Of a stretch of 20,969 nucleotides of DNA, positions 7,101 through 15,099 are shown piece by piece (the first letter of the stretch is position 1; each line of letters opens with the position of its first letter). The translations under genes and the position numbers were made by a program. Below the pieces are notes generated by a model. It did no database searches and was not told where the DNA came from. It saw only the letters and a program-made list of their open reading frames with translations. Origin of the DNA: Prevotellaceae bacterium UBA1720. Lineage in GTDB: Bacteria > Bacteroidota > Bacteroidia > Bacteroidales > Bacteroidaceae. The stretch lies in the NCBI GenBank assembly GCA_002317475.1, contig DCIS01000069.1, forward strand, positions 1 through 20,969. Reading direction: 5' to 3'.

Positions 7101-9489
7101 GAGTTACATCGATGTCCATTACGGTCCAACCGGTCTGGTCAGCACCACATGCATTCCACTGCTGGCTGCCATTAGCATCCTTGAAGGGAACATTGTAGCC
7201 ACAAGTCAAAGGCTCAGCAAACTCGATGTGGATCTTCTTGTCGTTAGCGGGATCATAGTTGCGGATGCTAGGCTCCAGACCCTGCCATTGACCGGTGAAG
7301 TTGAAAGTCTTAACAGCGTCATCAGGATAAACCTGACCGGTGTAAGAGATATCGAAGGGAGTACCAACGATGTCGAATACAGGTGTGTCAGTCCAGTTTG
7401 CAACAGCCTCGTTGAAGGTTGCGGTAGCAGCCTTAAGGTTGTCGATATCCTGCTGGGTAGCGTTGGTTACGTTAGCGTCAATGAGAGCCTTCAGTGCCTC
7501 AGCCTCAACGGGAACCTTAGTGCGCTCAACAGCAACTGCGTTCATCTGAATTTCAGCTGCATGCCAGAACTTACCACCATCGGTGCGAACAATCTTGAAG
7601 CTCTTGTAAGCCTTGTCTGCGTTGAATACGCCCTTTACGGTCTCAGCAGCAACAGGGTTAGCGAAAGGCAGAACGCCCAACTTGTTCCAGTTGTCACCAT
7701 CCTTACCGTAAACGGTCATCTCGGTGAACTGATCACTGCCAATGTTACGACGAACGATAGTCATCTGGATAGTACCAGAAATCTCGTTGTCAAGATCAAC
7801 GATCAGCCAATGAGGATTCTCTGCGCATGCGCCGTGCCAATCTGTGTGCCAGAATGTTGAACCGTTACCATCAATCAGCACCTTGGGATCGGTACCCTCA
7901 GCAGAGTCACCACAGGTGTTGTCAAATACAGTGGTCTCGGTAAGCAGGTTCGCACCCAGCTCGCCATTTTCATCTATTGCGTTGTAGGCAGCAGTAGCTG
8001 CAGCCACAGCAGCAGCATACTCTTTGTTAAGCTGTGCCTGTGCAATCTGGTCGGTGAGAGCAGCACGCATCTCGATAGCCAATGCAGCATCGATAGTAGC
8101 AACAGCCATTACCTTGAACTGGTTACCATCGTCGGCAGTGCTCCAAGAGTCGATAGTGATAGCAGGGGTACCGTTGAGGTTCCAGTGGTTACCATCCTCA
8201 GCATCAATCATGATGGGATATTCTTCGTTACCGCCATTCTTGATGGTCCATGCCTGTGAAGGCTCAGCGCTCAAGACAGCATTGTTGCTGCTCTTTACAA
8301 TATACTGAGTTCCGTTTACAGAGTAGAGGTAAACCTTGTTCTCCTCACCCTTGAATACCATGAACTCACTATTTACAGTTGATGCGTCAGAAGTAACAGA
8401 AAGCTGGCTTGCACCATCAGCAAGAGTCAACGAACCACGCTTGGTGGTGAAAGTGTAGATGTCACCGTCCTTGAAATCTGCCCAAGCAGATACTGCATAG
8501 GGCTCAAAAGCAGCCAAAGCAGCAGTGGTGATCTTAATTACAACGGGCTCAGCGCTAAGGCCGGTACCATTCAGGTATGCACCGTTTGCAATGTTCTGGA
8601 TAGCATAACCACCCTCAACTTCAGTGATAGTCCAAGCAGAACCATCCTTTACATCCTGATTCTTGCCAAGGATGAAGGTAACGCCATCAGCAGCAGGCTG
8701 AGAGTTCAGATAGCAGGGATTTGAGCCCCACAAGCTGTAGTCACCACCAGCGGGAGTAATTGCGCGAAGCATATACTTACCGCCCTTGGTCTCATAATCC
8801 AACTTCCAACCGATAACGGCATTAGAAGCTGCAGTTGCCTCCTCGAGAGTACCCATTGCGCAGTTCTGAGCGCTTGAGCCGTACAGGAACTGGTCGCCAA
8901 TCTTCAGAACGAGAACGGTACCATCCTCAACGTAAGACTTCAATGAAGAAAGTACGGGGACTTCCTCCAACTCGGGCTCAACAACGGGATCACCGTCAAT
9001 GGTTACGAGTGAAGCTGTAACGGGGGCTTCAGACATGGCAGTGCCATTGAAGTAAGCACCGTTACCCACACACTTGATAGAACCATCGGCCTCAAATGCC
9101 CAAGTTGAACAGTTTGCACCATCCTGGTCCTTACCAAGAATAAATGTAACACCAGTTGCCTCGGGCTGTGAGTTGAGATAGCAGGGATTCTTGCCCCACA
9201 AACTGTAATCACCGCCATCAGGTGTTACTGCACGGAAAAGGTAACCTTCGTCAACCTTCTCAAGCTTGAAACCGACTACAACGTTGTCAGGTGATACTGC
9301 TTCATTTGCGTCGCCCATAGCGCAATTTTGAGCGCTCTTGCCGTAGAGATACTTATCTCCTACGCAAATAGTCAACACAGTACCATCAGCAACAGCCTTG
9401 TCAATGTCGGTGACAGGCGTTACCACTGCAGCCAAAGCATTGATCATGCTAAAGCATACAAAGGTAATGAGTGTTAAAAATTTCTTCAT
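4102..9489 (-). CDS. Very large modular secreted surface protein
   Basis: A 1795-residue Ala/Asn-rich secreted protein, likely a surface adhesin or carbohydrate-binding protein. After a signal peptide (1-20) come two tandem copies of one domain (about 28-165 and 183-325), both containing SAQNCAMG and a GGDYSLWG.NPCYLNSQP segment, offset by 155 residues. A third ricin-like or lipocalin-like block runs to about 480. Residues 512-655 resemble an F5/8-type C (discoidin) domain, with VLIDGNGSTFWHTDWHG. Two SbsA/Big_5-like Ig domains (about 950-1062 and 1637-1751) share TPxEG..., ITQxDL and YTxNIPAxAFYxG. Between them lie another ricin-like segment (about 1065-1185), two carbohydrate-binding-like sandwiches (about 1212-1350, 1495-1633) and helical linkers. 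The C-terminus (KNGKVVIVRNGKTYNVAG) is a variant of the sorting module. No catalytic motif is seen. It has its own promoter and terminator, so it is probably monocistronic. Confidence 0.85.
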   Translation of the reverse strand: MKKFLTLITFVCFSMINALAAVVTPVTDIDKAVADGTVLTICVGDKYLYGKSAQNCAMGDANEAVSPDNVVVGFKLEKVDEGYLFRAVTPDGGDYSLWGKNPCYLNSQPEATGVTFILGKDQDGANCSTWAFEADGSIKCVGNGAYFNGTAMSEAPVTASLVTIDGDPVVEPELEEVPVLSSLKSYVEDGTVLVLKIGDQFLYGSSAQNCAMGTLEEATAASNAVIGWKLDYETKGGKYMLRAITPAGGDYSLWGSNPCYLNSQPAADGVTFILGKNQDVKDGSAWTITEVEGGYAIQNIANGAYLNGTGLSAEPVVIKITTAALAAFEPYAVSAWADFKDGDIYTFTTKRGSLTLADGASQLSVTSDASTVNSEFMVFKGEENKVYLYSVNGTQYIVKSSNNAVLSAEPSQAWTIKNGGNEEYPIMIDAEDGNHWNLNGTPAITIDSWSTADDGNQFKVMAVATIDAALAIEMRAALTDQIAQAQLNKEYAAAVAAATAAYNAIDENGELGANLLTETTVFDNTCGDSAEGTDPKVLIDGNGSTFWHTDWHGACAENPHWLIVDLDNEISGTIQMTIVRRNIGSDQFTEMTVYGKDGDNWNKLGVLPFANPVAAETVKGVFNADKAYKSFKIVRTDGGKFWHAAEIQMNAVAVERTKVPVEAEALKALIDANVTNATQQDIDNLKAATATFNEAVANWTDTPVFDIVGTPFDISYTGQVYPDDAVKTFNFTGQWQGLEPSIRNYDPANDKKIHIEFAEPLTCGYNVPFKDANGSQQWNACGADQTGWTVMDIDVTQVMTEFYIQNTQTTANSFSITKSYVVKNDESQVPLTWAPGGWGPSVSVAGVTKGVATISSQWDGVRMSAPEAFLQDGNKTLRIYANSNLYDVEGAFQWCLTDVDGNASYPGINIINEHYAEFTTTTNIKSLYLQHTQTTAHTIDIAAITWDYKAPVLVSVTPAEGILGSIQNIAISAEGMVMPSSKEGADLTIKNAAGEVVSTITQDDLTAGVVLDEETYMPNGCNVTLSEAITAGGEYTLNIPAGAFYVGEEMEDNDAQTLSWTVVAGEYYIQNVESGLFFAGANNWGTRLSVANQGDLFNLTANQDGKYELVDRDLSSSAKALGTNLYTDNNGFNWTIEAVAGEKGVYTIKNDAGYIAQAAEAGKHIGYVAEQIAEVKGASKWYFLTKDEAVAKLAAATEKAPVDASFLLGNANFSRNHNQGAWTVEASNKNLAGGNNDNMCGESWRSAFNIRQTINVPNGVYELNAQATLTDYTNAYDGNEYPVVYANDENSAFNSMIASDRATDMTTLSNSFTNGLYSVSPVFVQVTDGTLTVGIKGTRTDTWCIWDNFQVKYYGADANLNDVKFAQYRDALAQLKAEAEAIEGKMGNAEASDLAEAKAVEPVETVEAYTAAIAKLSSAITAAKKSVKTYANSKIMIALALANAEAAGVDISKEVEAYEAAYNAGTLAEETTAVDAALKAAVKTLVVEDGALVEGIIVNPSFETGDMTGWTATGLHAATNKNFGMLTGNIFVENWTAGPGTLANETMSQAITLNAGRYVLTCEAQFLQQGDANVVPGGFFLFAGDVKAEISNNAGTFAVYFDVTEKSSVEIGAKIESATGNWASIDNFQLYQLPDLVYATPGEGELTEISKIEFTYGFGKTISPTLSPNANITVTNANAEVVATITQRDLLKALEENCLSEENTINKINVVLAEAITTPGAYTINIPAKAFYLGHSVIMNEAVSFTYNISGSVKGETDAINAIAGNAKDGKFMKNGKVVIVRNGKTYNVAGQIVK

Positions 9490-9599
9490 GATGATTGAAA
9501 TTTTTGAGTTAATGAATTAAGTTAATTAAAAATTTATTTTCAGTTCTATGATAGGACAGTGGGGACACGCCAACGTACTCCTCACAACTATGAAACATG

Positions 9600-9607
9600 C
9601 AAAGATA
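9600..9607 (-). promoter_or_regulatory. Candidate promoter of the 1795-residue gene
   Basis: The minus strand reads TATCTTTG here, matching the -7 consensus TAnnTTTG and identical to the -7 box of the tlpA-like gene. Its distance to the ATG at 9489 implies a leader of about 100 nt. No TTTG is present at the usual -33 distance; only A/T-rich sequence is seen. Confidence 0.55.
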
Positions 9608-9701
9608 CATATTTTATAATAAATTTCATAAAAATATGAGAAAAAAAACGAGGAAGACGACTTTTTAACATAAAACATGGAAGAAAATACAATAAACAAG
9701 C

Positions 9702-9739
9702 AAAAAAAACAGGAAATTATTTATAAAATAACCTCCTGT
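9702..9739 (-). terminator. Intrinsic terminator of the seven-gene operon
   Basis: ACAGGA (9709-9714) pairs with TCCTGT (9734-9739), and the inner arms TTATTT/AAATAA (9717-9722, 9726-9731) extend the stem across a 2x2 internal mismatch. On the minus strand the hairpin runs directly into eight T residues (9709-9702). It follows the stop codon at 9863 by about 125 bp. Confidence 0.8.
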
Positions 9740-9753
9740 AGTTTTTATGAAAT

Positions 9754-9782
9754 CACATGTAGATACTGATATCTGACATGTG
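9754..9782 (-). repeat. Hairpin upstream of the operon terminator
   Basis: CACATGTAGATA (9754-9765) pairs with 9770-9782 in a 12-bp stem with one bulged base and a CTGA loop. It sits in the 3' untranslated region of the operon, 15 bp before the terminator hairpin on the minus strand. It lacks a T tract, so it is more likely a 3'-end stabiliser or part of a compound terminator. Confidence 0.55.
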
Positions 9783-9862
9783 TCTCTGGTATGTTTGGGA
9801 TACGTGCAATTATATAGTTAAACCAGCCCTTAGGAACAGGCATATGGTGGCATTCGCGATGA

Positions 9863-11446
9863 CTAAAAGCGAATGACAATCTTCTTTCCACCTTGGATGG
9901 AAATACCTTTTTGTCCTTTCAATGACTCTTGACCTCGAAGGTTGAATGCTTTGTTTCTATTGTTCCGTTCGGCAGACAAATGAGTCATGGCTGTACAGTC
10001 ATTTGTTGCGTATCTGGCACTCAACATACCACTATAATCACTTCCATCTGCACACTGAAGATTAAGGAGGGTCAGATGTACATCATTTCCTGTCAGTACC
10101 TCTGCAGGAACAGGAATAGTAAGGATGGTTGCAGTGTTGTCATCTGGGTCTGCTTCTTTCTGGATATTCTCATTTTTTACCACGCAGGTACGCTCCTCTC
10201 CATCTTGAATATAGATAAAGCAAGCACTGTCGTATGAGAGCTTGTCCTCGTCGGTCACCCAGAGTTCGATGGTTTGGTTTTTCTCGGTTAGTTTACTACC
10301 AGAAGCAGGAGTGAATTCGCAGAACACCTCGGCTGTTATCTCTTGAAAATCAAATGAATACCAGTATGAGCCTAAGCTGCCAGAACCGGAAGCATAGGCG
10401 TAGTTTCCCTTCTCGTCCATCACGCCAGTGATGCCAAGGAAAACTTCTCCATAATTGGTTCCCGAGGCAACCATATCCTGCGCCTTACGACGTTTTCCTT
10501 GCAGGTTGACAATGACAGTTTTGCCATCTTCAGATAGTGTGGGTTGAAGGCGTTCCACATAATAATCGCCGTCTGCATCCAAATCAATTGCACCGAACTT
10601 CAGCTGAGCACCGAGTTGGTCGGGCGATACTTTTCCCGAGAAATGTAGTTTTATAATTCCTTGCTCGTTGACCGTGGTATAATAGGAAAGGAATGAACCC
10701 GACGTGTTCTCTGTCGATTCAAGCATAATAGGCATATCTCCTATTACCAGATGTAGCTCCAGAAGTCCTGTACCTTGGTAAAGGATGCTGGGATCTGATG
10801 CCAATGCCAATCCCTCAAGTGAGATGGTCATCGTGTCTCCTGGAAAGGCTTTGCCTGTACTGAGAAGGTCCCATACCACATTCTTAGCATCAAACAATAT
10901 GCTTCCAGTAGAAAGATTTCCCTTAATGATCTGAGTATGCTCACGCACGCTGAGCTTTGCCGACGTATAGGTGATGGATTTGTTGAAATCCAGTACGATC
11001 TGTCCACCATTCGACACTTGGTATATACCTCCTTCTACAGGTGAAGTACCCGTTAATTCAAAAGTTACCTTATCTGCCATTGTGATCTTGAACACGGTAC
11101 CGTTGTTCATGATGAAGTTAGCATACATGATGTAGGTCACTCCCTCTTCTACCGTAAAATCGTAGGAGCGGCTACCATAGAGTGAGTTCAGAGTAACTTC
11201 GTACTCGTTACCATCCTCAAACATATTCTCTTGCTCAACTCTGTAGGGATACATTACGTCTACTGTCGTTGACGTACATGTAATCACACCACTACGTGGG
11301 GCCGTAAAGGTGCCAATATAGTTCTTGAAACTTGTCAGCGGATATTCCGTGTCAAGTTGCATTTCTCCAAGGTTTATTCTATCCTCTGCCCATAATGTTG
11401 CTGCGGGGAGTATGAGTGACAATATTAGTGTGATTAGGTGTTTCAT
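9863..11446 (-). CDS. Secreted beta-rich protein with CTD
   Basis: A 527-residue protein with a signal peptide (MKHLITLILSLILPAATLWA|E). The mature part is beta-rich with recurring phrases typical of bacterial Ig-like or SbsA-like sandwiches: LTGTSPVEGGIYQVSNGGQI near residue 130, and a second block starting EFTPASGSKLTEKNQTIELW near 380. No CxxC or enzymatic motif is seen. The C-terminus (FNLRGQESLKGQKGISIQGG) is a divergent form of the sorting module of its neighbours. Its ATG overlaps the TAA of the upstream gene by one base (TAATG at 11444-11448), which implies translational coupling. It is the last gene of the operon, with a terminator at 9702-9739. The function is unknown; a surface binding or scaffold role is a guess. 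Confidence 0.85.
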   Translation of the reverse strand: MKHLITLILSLILPAATLWAEDRINLGEMQLDTEYPLTSFKNYIGTFTAPRSGVITCTSTTVDVMYPYRVEQENMFEDGNEYEVTLNSLYGSRSYDFTVEEGVTYIMYANFIMNNGTVFKITMADKVTFELTGTSPVEGGIYQVSNGGQIVLDFNKSITYTSAKLSVREHTQIIKGNLSTGSILFDAKNVVWDLLSTGKAFPGDTMTISLEGLALASDPSILYQGTGLLELHLVIGDMPIMLESTENTSGSFLSYYTTVNEQGIIKLHFSGKVSPDQLGAQLKFGAIDLDADGDYYVERLQPTLSEDGKTVIVNLQGKRRKAQDMVASGTNYGEVFLGITGVMDEKGNYAYASGSGSLGSYWYSFDFQEITAEVFCEFTPASGSKLTEKNQTIELWVTDEDKLSYDSACFIYIQDGEERTCVVKNENIQKEADPDDNTATILTIPVPAEVLTGNDVHLTLLNLQCADGSDYSGMLSARYATNDCTAMTHLSAERNNRNKAFNLRGQESLKGQKGISIQGGKKIVIRF

Positions 11447-14400
11447 TATTTCTGTAGATATTTCTTTCCGTTTTTGATGATGAGACCTTTGTACGATTTG
11501 TCAACACGAGCGCCTTGGAGATTATACAATGTCCCATTTTCTTTCTCGCAGATGGTGTCGATATTGGTTGACTTGCCGTATTTAGCAAGGGCTGCATTGA
11601 TGACCTTACCGGTATTGGCATTGATCATCATTACGACAACCTTGCATTCGTTCAGGCTTTGCACATGTGAGGGTACAACTATCTCTACCTGTGCCTCGTA
11701 CACTTTCCCTGCTTCAACCGTAGAGGGCAGATAACCACCTGTGCCGTTTATGGTAAGACCACTGATGTTACGTGCAACATCCTGGTGCATATAGCCTTGT
11801 ACAATGCTTTGTCCGTACATGCCACCCAATCCCCATTCACCCAGATCGGGCGAGGAATAGCTAGCCATGTAGTTCTGCTGTGCCTGTTTTAGGTTATCCT
11901 CCAGAAGTACTGTAAAGAGGTTTACGGTCTGATTATCAGCATTTAGCGCATATCTTATCTCGCAGTTGGCTTTCATGGTTGCGGCTGCTTCATCGTATTC
12001 CAAACCGGAAATCTGGATGTCACATTCAGCGGGTAAAGCCATCTCATCTGCTACATAGTTTGCCCACAAGTTATCTTCTTCTGTGGGCGCGTCATTCTTG
12101 TTGAAGAAGAATCGTGTCACACCGTTGATTTCTGCTGATACAGCAGGATATCCTGTGCCACTACGGTTGATGATACCTGAGGGAGCACCCATCTGGTCAA
12201 TACCCAGCAATGAAGTGTAGTTTGAAAGTCCGGTACTTAGTGGATCATTATTGTAGGTGTGGATGGAAATGGGGATAAAACTCTCTCCATAACGCTCCTG
12301 TAGTTTCTCAATGGCTAGGATTCCAAGAGGACAGTTGCCGCATGAACGACCAGTATATTCCTCCAGCACCACTCGTTTCTGAGGTTGGAAGGCCAGATTT
12401 TTGATGGAGGCATGTATTTCATTCTCTTCTCCATCTACGTTGGTGTGTACGCTGAACTGGTTCTCTTGACCGAGAATGAGGGGCAGGGATGCGTCAAATT
12501 CAAAGCGATGTCTTTCTCCAAAGGCCAGATTCAAGCCTTGTGCATTATAGCTTGAGATTGTCTTGCCATCAGCATTCTTCAAAGTAATGCTCGCTGTCTG
12601 GTACGACTTTTTCTTGTTATTGCCTATCAACGTTCCCTTAATCTTTATGCTCTCCTGATTGACGACGCTTTCCTCAAACTCCAATGCGGTGAGGTAGTTC
12701 ATGTCATGACGAACCATCAGCGAATCCATGAAGATGGCACTCTGATTGCTGTTCTGGTTGACGAAGGCAATATAGATGTTCTTCTCGGCAAACTGTGCCA
12801 GGGAGATGTTGTTGTGACGCCAGTCACCAGCGAGCACTTCTTCCTTTGTTCCGGGACTTTGTACTTCATCCAGGATGACAACACCTTCAGTCTTCATCTG
12901 ATCGATGATATCTTTGGTAAGGGTGTTGTAAACATTGTTGCTTTCCCACACCACAACCTTCAGTACGTCTTTCTTGTTGGATAAGTAGCTTTGGCTGAGG
13001 AACTGCAGCGAACAGAGCATATCGGGAATATACATTTGTGGAATGACGAGCCAATCGTCACTCTGACCAGAGGGTGAATACATGGAATGGGAGGTTGCCA
13101 TACGATCGTCGCTTGCTTCATCATCACGAACCAATCCCCATGCCATACCTTGCTGGAAGTCCCAGTTCACCATTTCCGACGTGGGCACATTTTGGTCACC
13201 ACACCACTGCATGAAATCACCGAGACCATTGTCGAAATTATTGGAGAAGAGTATGGTGTCATTGGCACTAATCTCGCGTACATAGTTGCCAAGATAGTGG
13301 ATGGTGATAGCGTCGTTGGGGTTATTGCCTGCCACATCCGTGACGGCTCCCTCTGCTACCTCCACACGATAGGTGCTTCCATCGAAAAGATACTGAAGCG
13401 TACTAGGATAGAGAGCCAGTTTGTTCTCACTTTTGGCAAGAGTTAGTGAGCAGAAAGCTTCCTTCTCATCGTTGCGGAACAGTTTGGCGTATGCCGTGTC
13501 AGTAATGGCAATCTCTGTGTCAAAGGTGAGCATGACTGGACTGGTGGAATAGTCGATGTGTGAGAAGGCTGTTCCTTCGGCAGGATAGGCACTAATCATC
13601 TTTACAGCTTTGTCTGCTCGTCCATTGTAGGCAATTCGTATGTCGCTGTTTGTCTGACTGTTATCACCTTCCATGGCAATGGTGCCAGCAGGAATGTATA
13701 GGGTGTAGTGCTGGCCTTCTCCTAATGCTCCTTTGCGGAAACGTATACTCAGCGTCTTGCCTTCTGTCGTGAAGCCTACGGAGTTGTAAACTACATTGCC
13801 GTTTGCATCCAGAATCTGAGCACTGGTGCTTGCCCCTAAGGCTTTGATATTGCGGTCAAAAGTCACCTTGATATTCTTCAGATTGGAGATCTCTGCTCCA
13901 GGGGCAGGTTGGATATTGAAGGTTCCTAATAACTTGACACCTTCACCCAGCATACTGATCTTTTCTGGGATATCCACCACATAACTGCAATAGGGATCAG
14001 GGAAGGACACCAGTCGTTTGCCGTCATTGCTGATACAGTTGACGGTTCCAGTGTTACTGAAGGTTGTCTCGGCCTTGATTGTAGTATTGTATTTCTGTTG
14101 CAGGATCTCGGCAAAGGAGAACCAGTAACTACCCGTTCGTACACTCCATTCACGTACGGGAGTTGCCTCAGGGGTGACATCAATCACAGCACCGTCGTTG
14201 CTGACAGCAGCTCCATACGAGTCAGATACTGCAGTTTCGTCGTATGCTGTAAATACCTTGTTCTGTACATCATACAGGAATGGAATCTTGTATTCGTCAG
14301 CATAGTCTGCACCTTCTATATCGTGTGTTATGTGCGCAGAACCGGTGACGTAAGCACCATTGTTGCTCATATAGGCACTCATAATAACCGTCAGGTCATT

Positions 14401-15096
14401 GCAGAGGGGTATCCATGGTGAACGGGGTAGGGGAATAAAACCGATGGTTTGATAACTTTCCTCCGTTCTGTTGTATACAAAGTAGAAACAGCCACCCAGG
14501 TCGATACTGGTTGGCAGGTAACTGTATGACATACATCCCAGGATATAGTTTCCGTCACCTGATATCTGTCGGAAATCCATTTGTCCCTTGTCTTGGTGAG
14601 CCATGTCTGCTTCGGGTAATCCGTTCAGGGTCACCAGTTTTCCTGTCGTAATGTCCCAAAGGGCGGGAATACTGCTTAGTCCATCTGCATAATAAAGGGT
14701 ACCTGCTGCCCACTTGCCATCAGCCGAGATACTGACGGCATTACCATAGATATATGGGGAACTGGTTTCCAAGGCAATCCACTCCCCACTTGCTACCATG
14801 TAGCATGAGGGTATGGAACTTACATGTCCTACAATGATCTGTCCGTCATCGCTCACATCGTAGGCTTTCTCTGCCTTCTTCTCTGAACTGATGATTTTGG
14901 TTTCTTTCGTGTCCAGGTTGATCAGTCGGGCCTCTGAGCCCTCACCTCCACAAGCTACGGCCCATGTGCCGTTGTCGCTCATGCCTTGTATGATGGATTC
15001 ATCCTCAAACTGATAAGTCTGAAACACAGGTTTCTGTGCCTGGATTGTAGTCAGACACAGTAATCCCAGTATTAGCGCATATGCGAATCGCTTCAT
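11446..15096 (-). CDS. Large Omp28-like protein with N-terminal propeller and CTD
   Basis: A 1216-residue secreted protein from ATG 15096; a TTG one codon upstream is less likely, and the ATG gives a clean signal peptide (MKRFAYALILGLLCLTTIQA). Residues about 25-370 contain repeated blades (DVSDDGQIIVGH, SISADGKWAAGT, QISGDGNYILGC) of a beta-propeller. Residues about 390-600 look like two SbsA-type Ig domains. Residues about 612-795 resemble a cleaved-adhesin/choice-of-anchor domain (ILFSNNFDNGLGDF, DDWLVIPQ). An Omp28-like thioredoxin fold begins at about 908 (VVLEEYTGRSCGNCP): CGNC is at 919-922 and GAPSGIINR fits the cis-Pro loop. The C-terminus (YNLQGARVDKSYKGLIIKNG) is the sorting module. 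The start is 3 bp after the stop of its paralog (15100-16920), with which it shares GQS...DVA and TGKxxNAA. It probably acts at the cell surface; the substrate is unknown. Confidence 0.87.
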   Translation of the reverse strand: MKRFAYALILGLLCLTTIQAQKPVFQTYQFEDESIIQGMSDNGTWAVACGGEGSEARLINLDTKETKIISSEKKAEKAYDVSDDGQIIVGHVSSIPSCYMVASGEWIALETSSPYIYGNAVSISADGKWAAGTLYYADGLSSIPALWDITTGKLVTLNGLPEADMAHQDKGQMDFRQISGDGNYILGCMSYSYLPTSIDLGGCFYFVYNRTEESYQTIGFIPLPRSPWIPLCNDLTVIMSAYMSNNGAYVTGSAHITHDIEGADYADEYKIPFLYDVQNKVFTAYDETAVSDSYGAAVSNDGAVIDVTPEATPVREWSVRTGSYWFSFAEILQQKYNTTIKAETTFSNTGTVNCISNDGKRLVSFPDPYCSYVVDIPEKISMLGEGVKLLGTFNIQPAPGAEISNLKNIKVTFDRNIKALGASTSAQILDANGNVVYNSVGFTTEGKTLSIRFRKGALGEGQHYTLYIPAGTIAMEGDNSQTNSDIRIAYNGRADKAVKMISAYPAEGTAFSHIDYSTSPVMLTFDTEIAITDTAYAKLFRNDEKEAFCSLTLAKSENKLALYPSTLQYLFDGSTYRVEVAEGAVTDVAGNNPNDAITIHYLGNYVREISANDTILFSNNFDNGLGDFMQWCGDQNVPTSEMVNWDFQQGMAWGLVRDDEASDDRMATSHSMYSPSGQSDDWLVIPQMYIPDMLCSLQFLSQSYLSNKKDVLKVVVWESNNVYNTLTKDIIDQMKTEGVVILDEVQSPGTKEEVLAGDWRHNNISLAQFAEKNIYIAFVNQNSNQSAIFMDSLMVRHDMNYLTALEFEESVVNQESIKIKGTLIGNNKKKSYQTASITLKNADGKTISSYNAQGLNLAFGERHRFEFDASLPLILGQENQFSVHTNVDGEENEIHASIKNLAFQPQKRVVLEEYTGRSCGNCPLGILAIEKLQERYGESFIPISIHTYNNDPLSTGLSNYTSLLGIDQMGAPSGIINRSGTGYPAVSAEINGVTRFFFNKNDAPTEEDNLWANYVADEMALPAECDIQISGLEYDEAAATMKANCEIRYALNADNQTVNLFTVLLEDNLKQAQQNYMASYSSPDLGEWGLGGMYGQSIVQGYMHQDVARNISGLTINGTGGYLPSTVEAGKVYEAQVEIVVPSHVQSLNECKVVVMMINANTGKVINAALAKYGKSTNIDTICEKENGTLYNLQGARVDKSYKGLIIKNGKKYLQK

Positions 15097-15099
15097 CAA

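Larger units (their letters stand above)
9490..9862. other. Intergenic region: terminator, then promoter and long leader
   Basis: These 373 bp separate the seven-gene operon from the 1795-residue gene. Read on the minus strand they contain a 12-bp-stem hairpin (9754-9782), the operon terminator (9702-9739), a -7 box (9600-9607) and a roughly 100-nt A/T-rich leader without a Shine-Dalgarno sequence. No open frame of interest is present. Confidence 0.7.

Noticed and set aside
7066..7860. Plus-strand open frame of 264 residues
   Set aside because: Fully antisense to the 1795-residue gene. Its length follows from that gene's biased codon use, which removes stops on the other strand.
9851..9875. 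Hairpin CATTCGC/GCGAATG over the stop codon at 9863
   Set aside because: A 7-bp stem with an 11-nt loop and no T tract; the clear terminator is at 9702-9739, so this one is not called.
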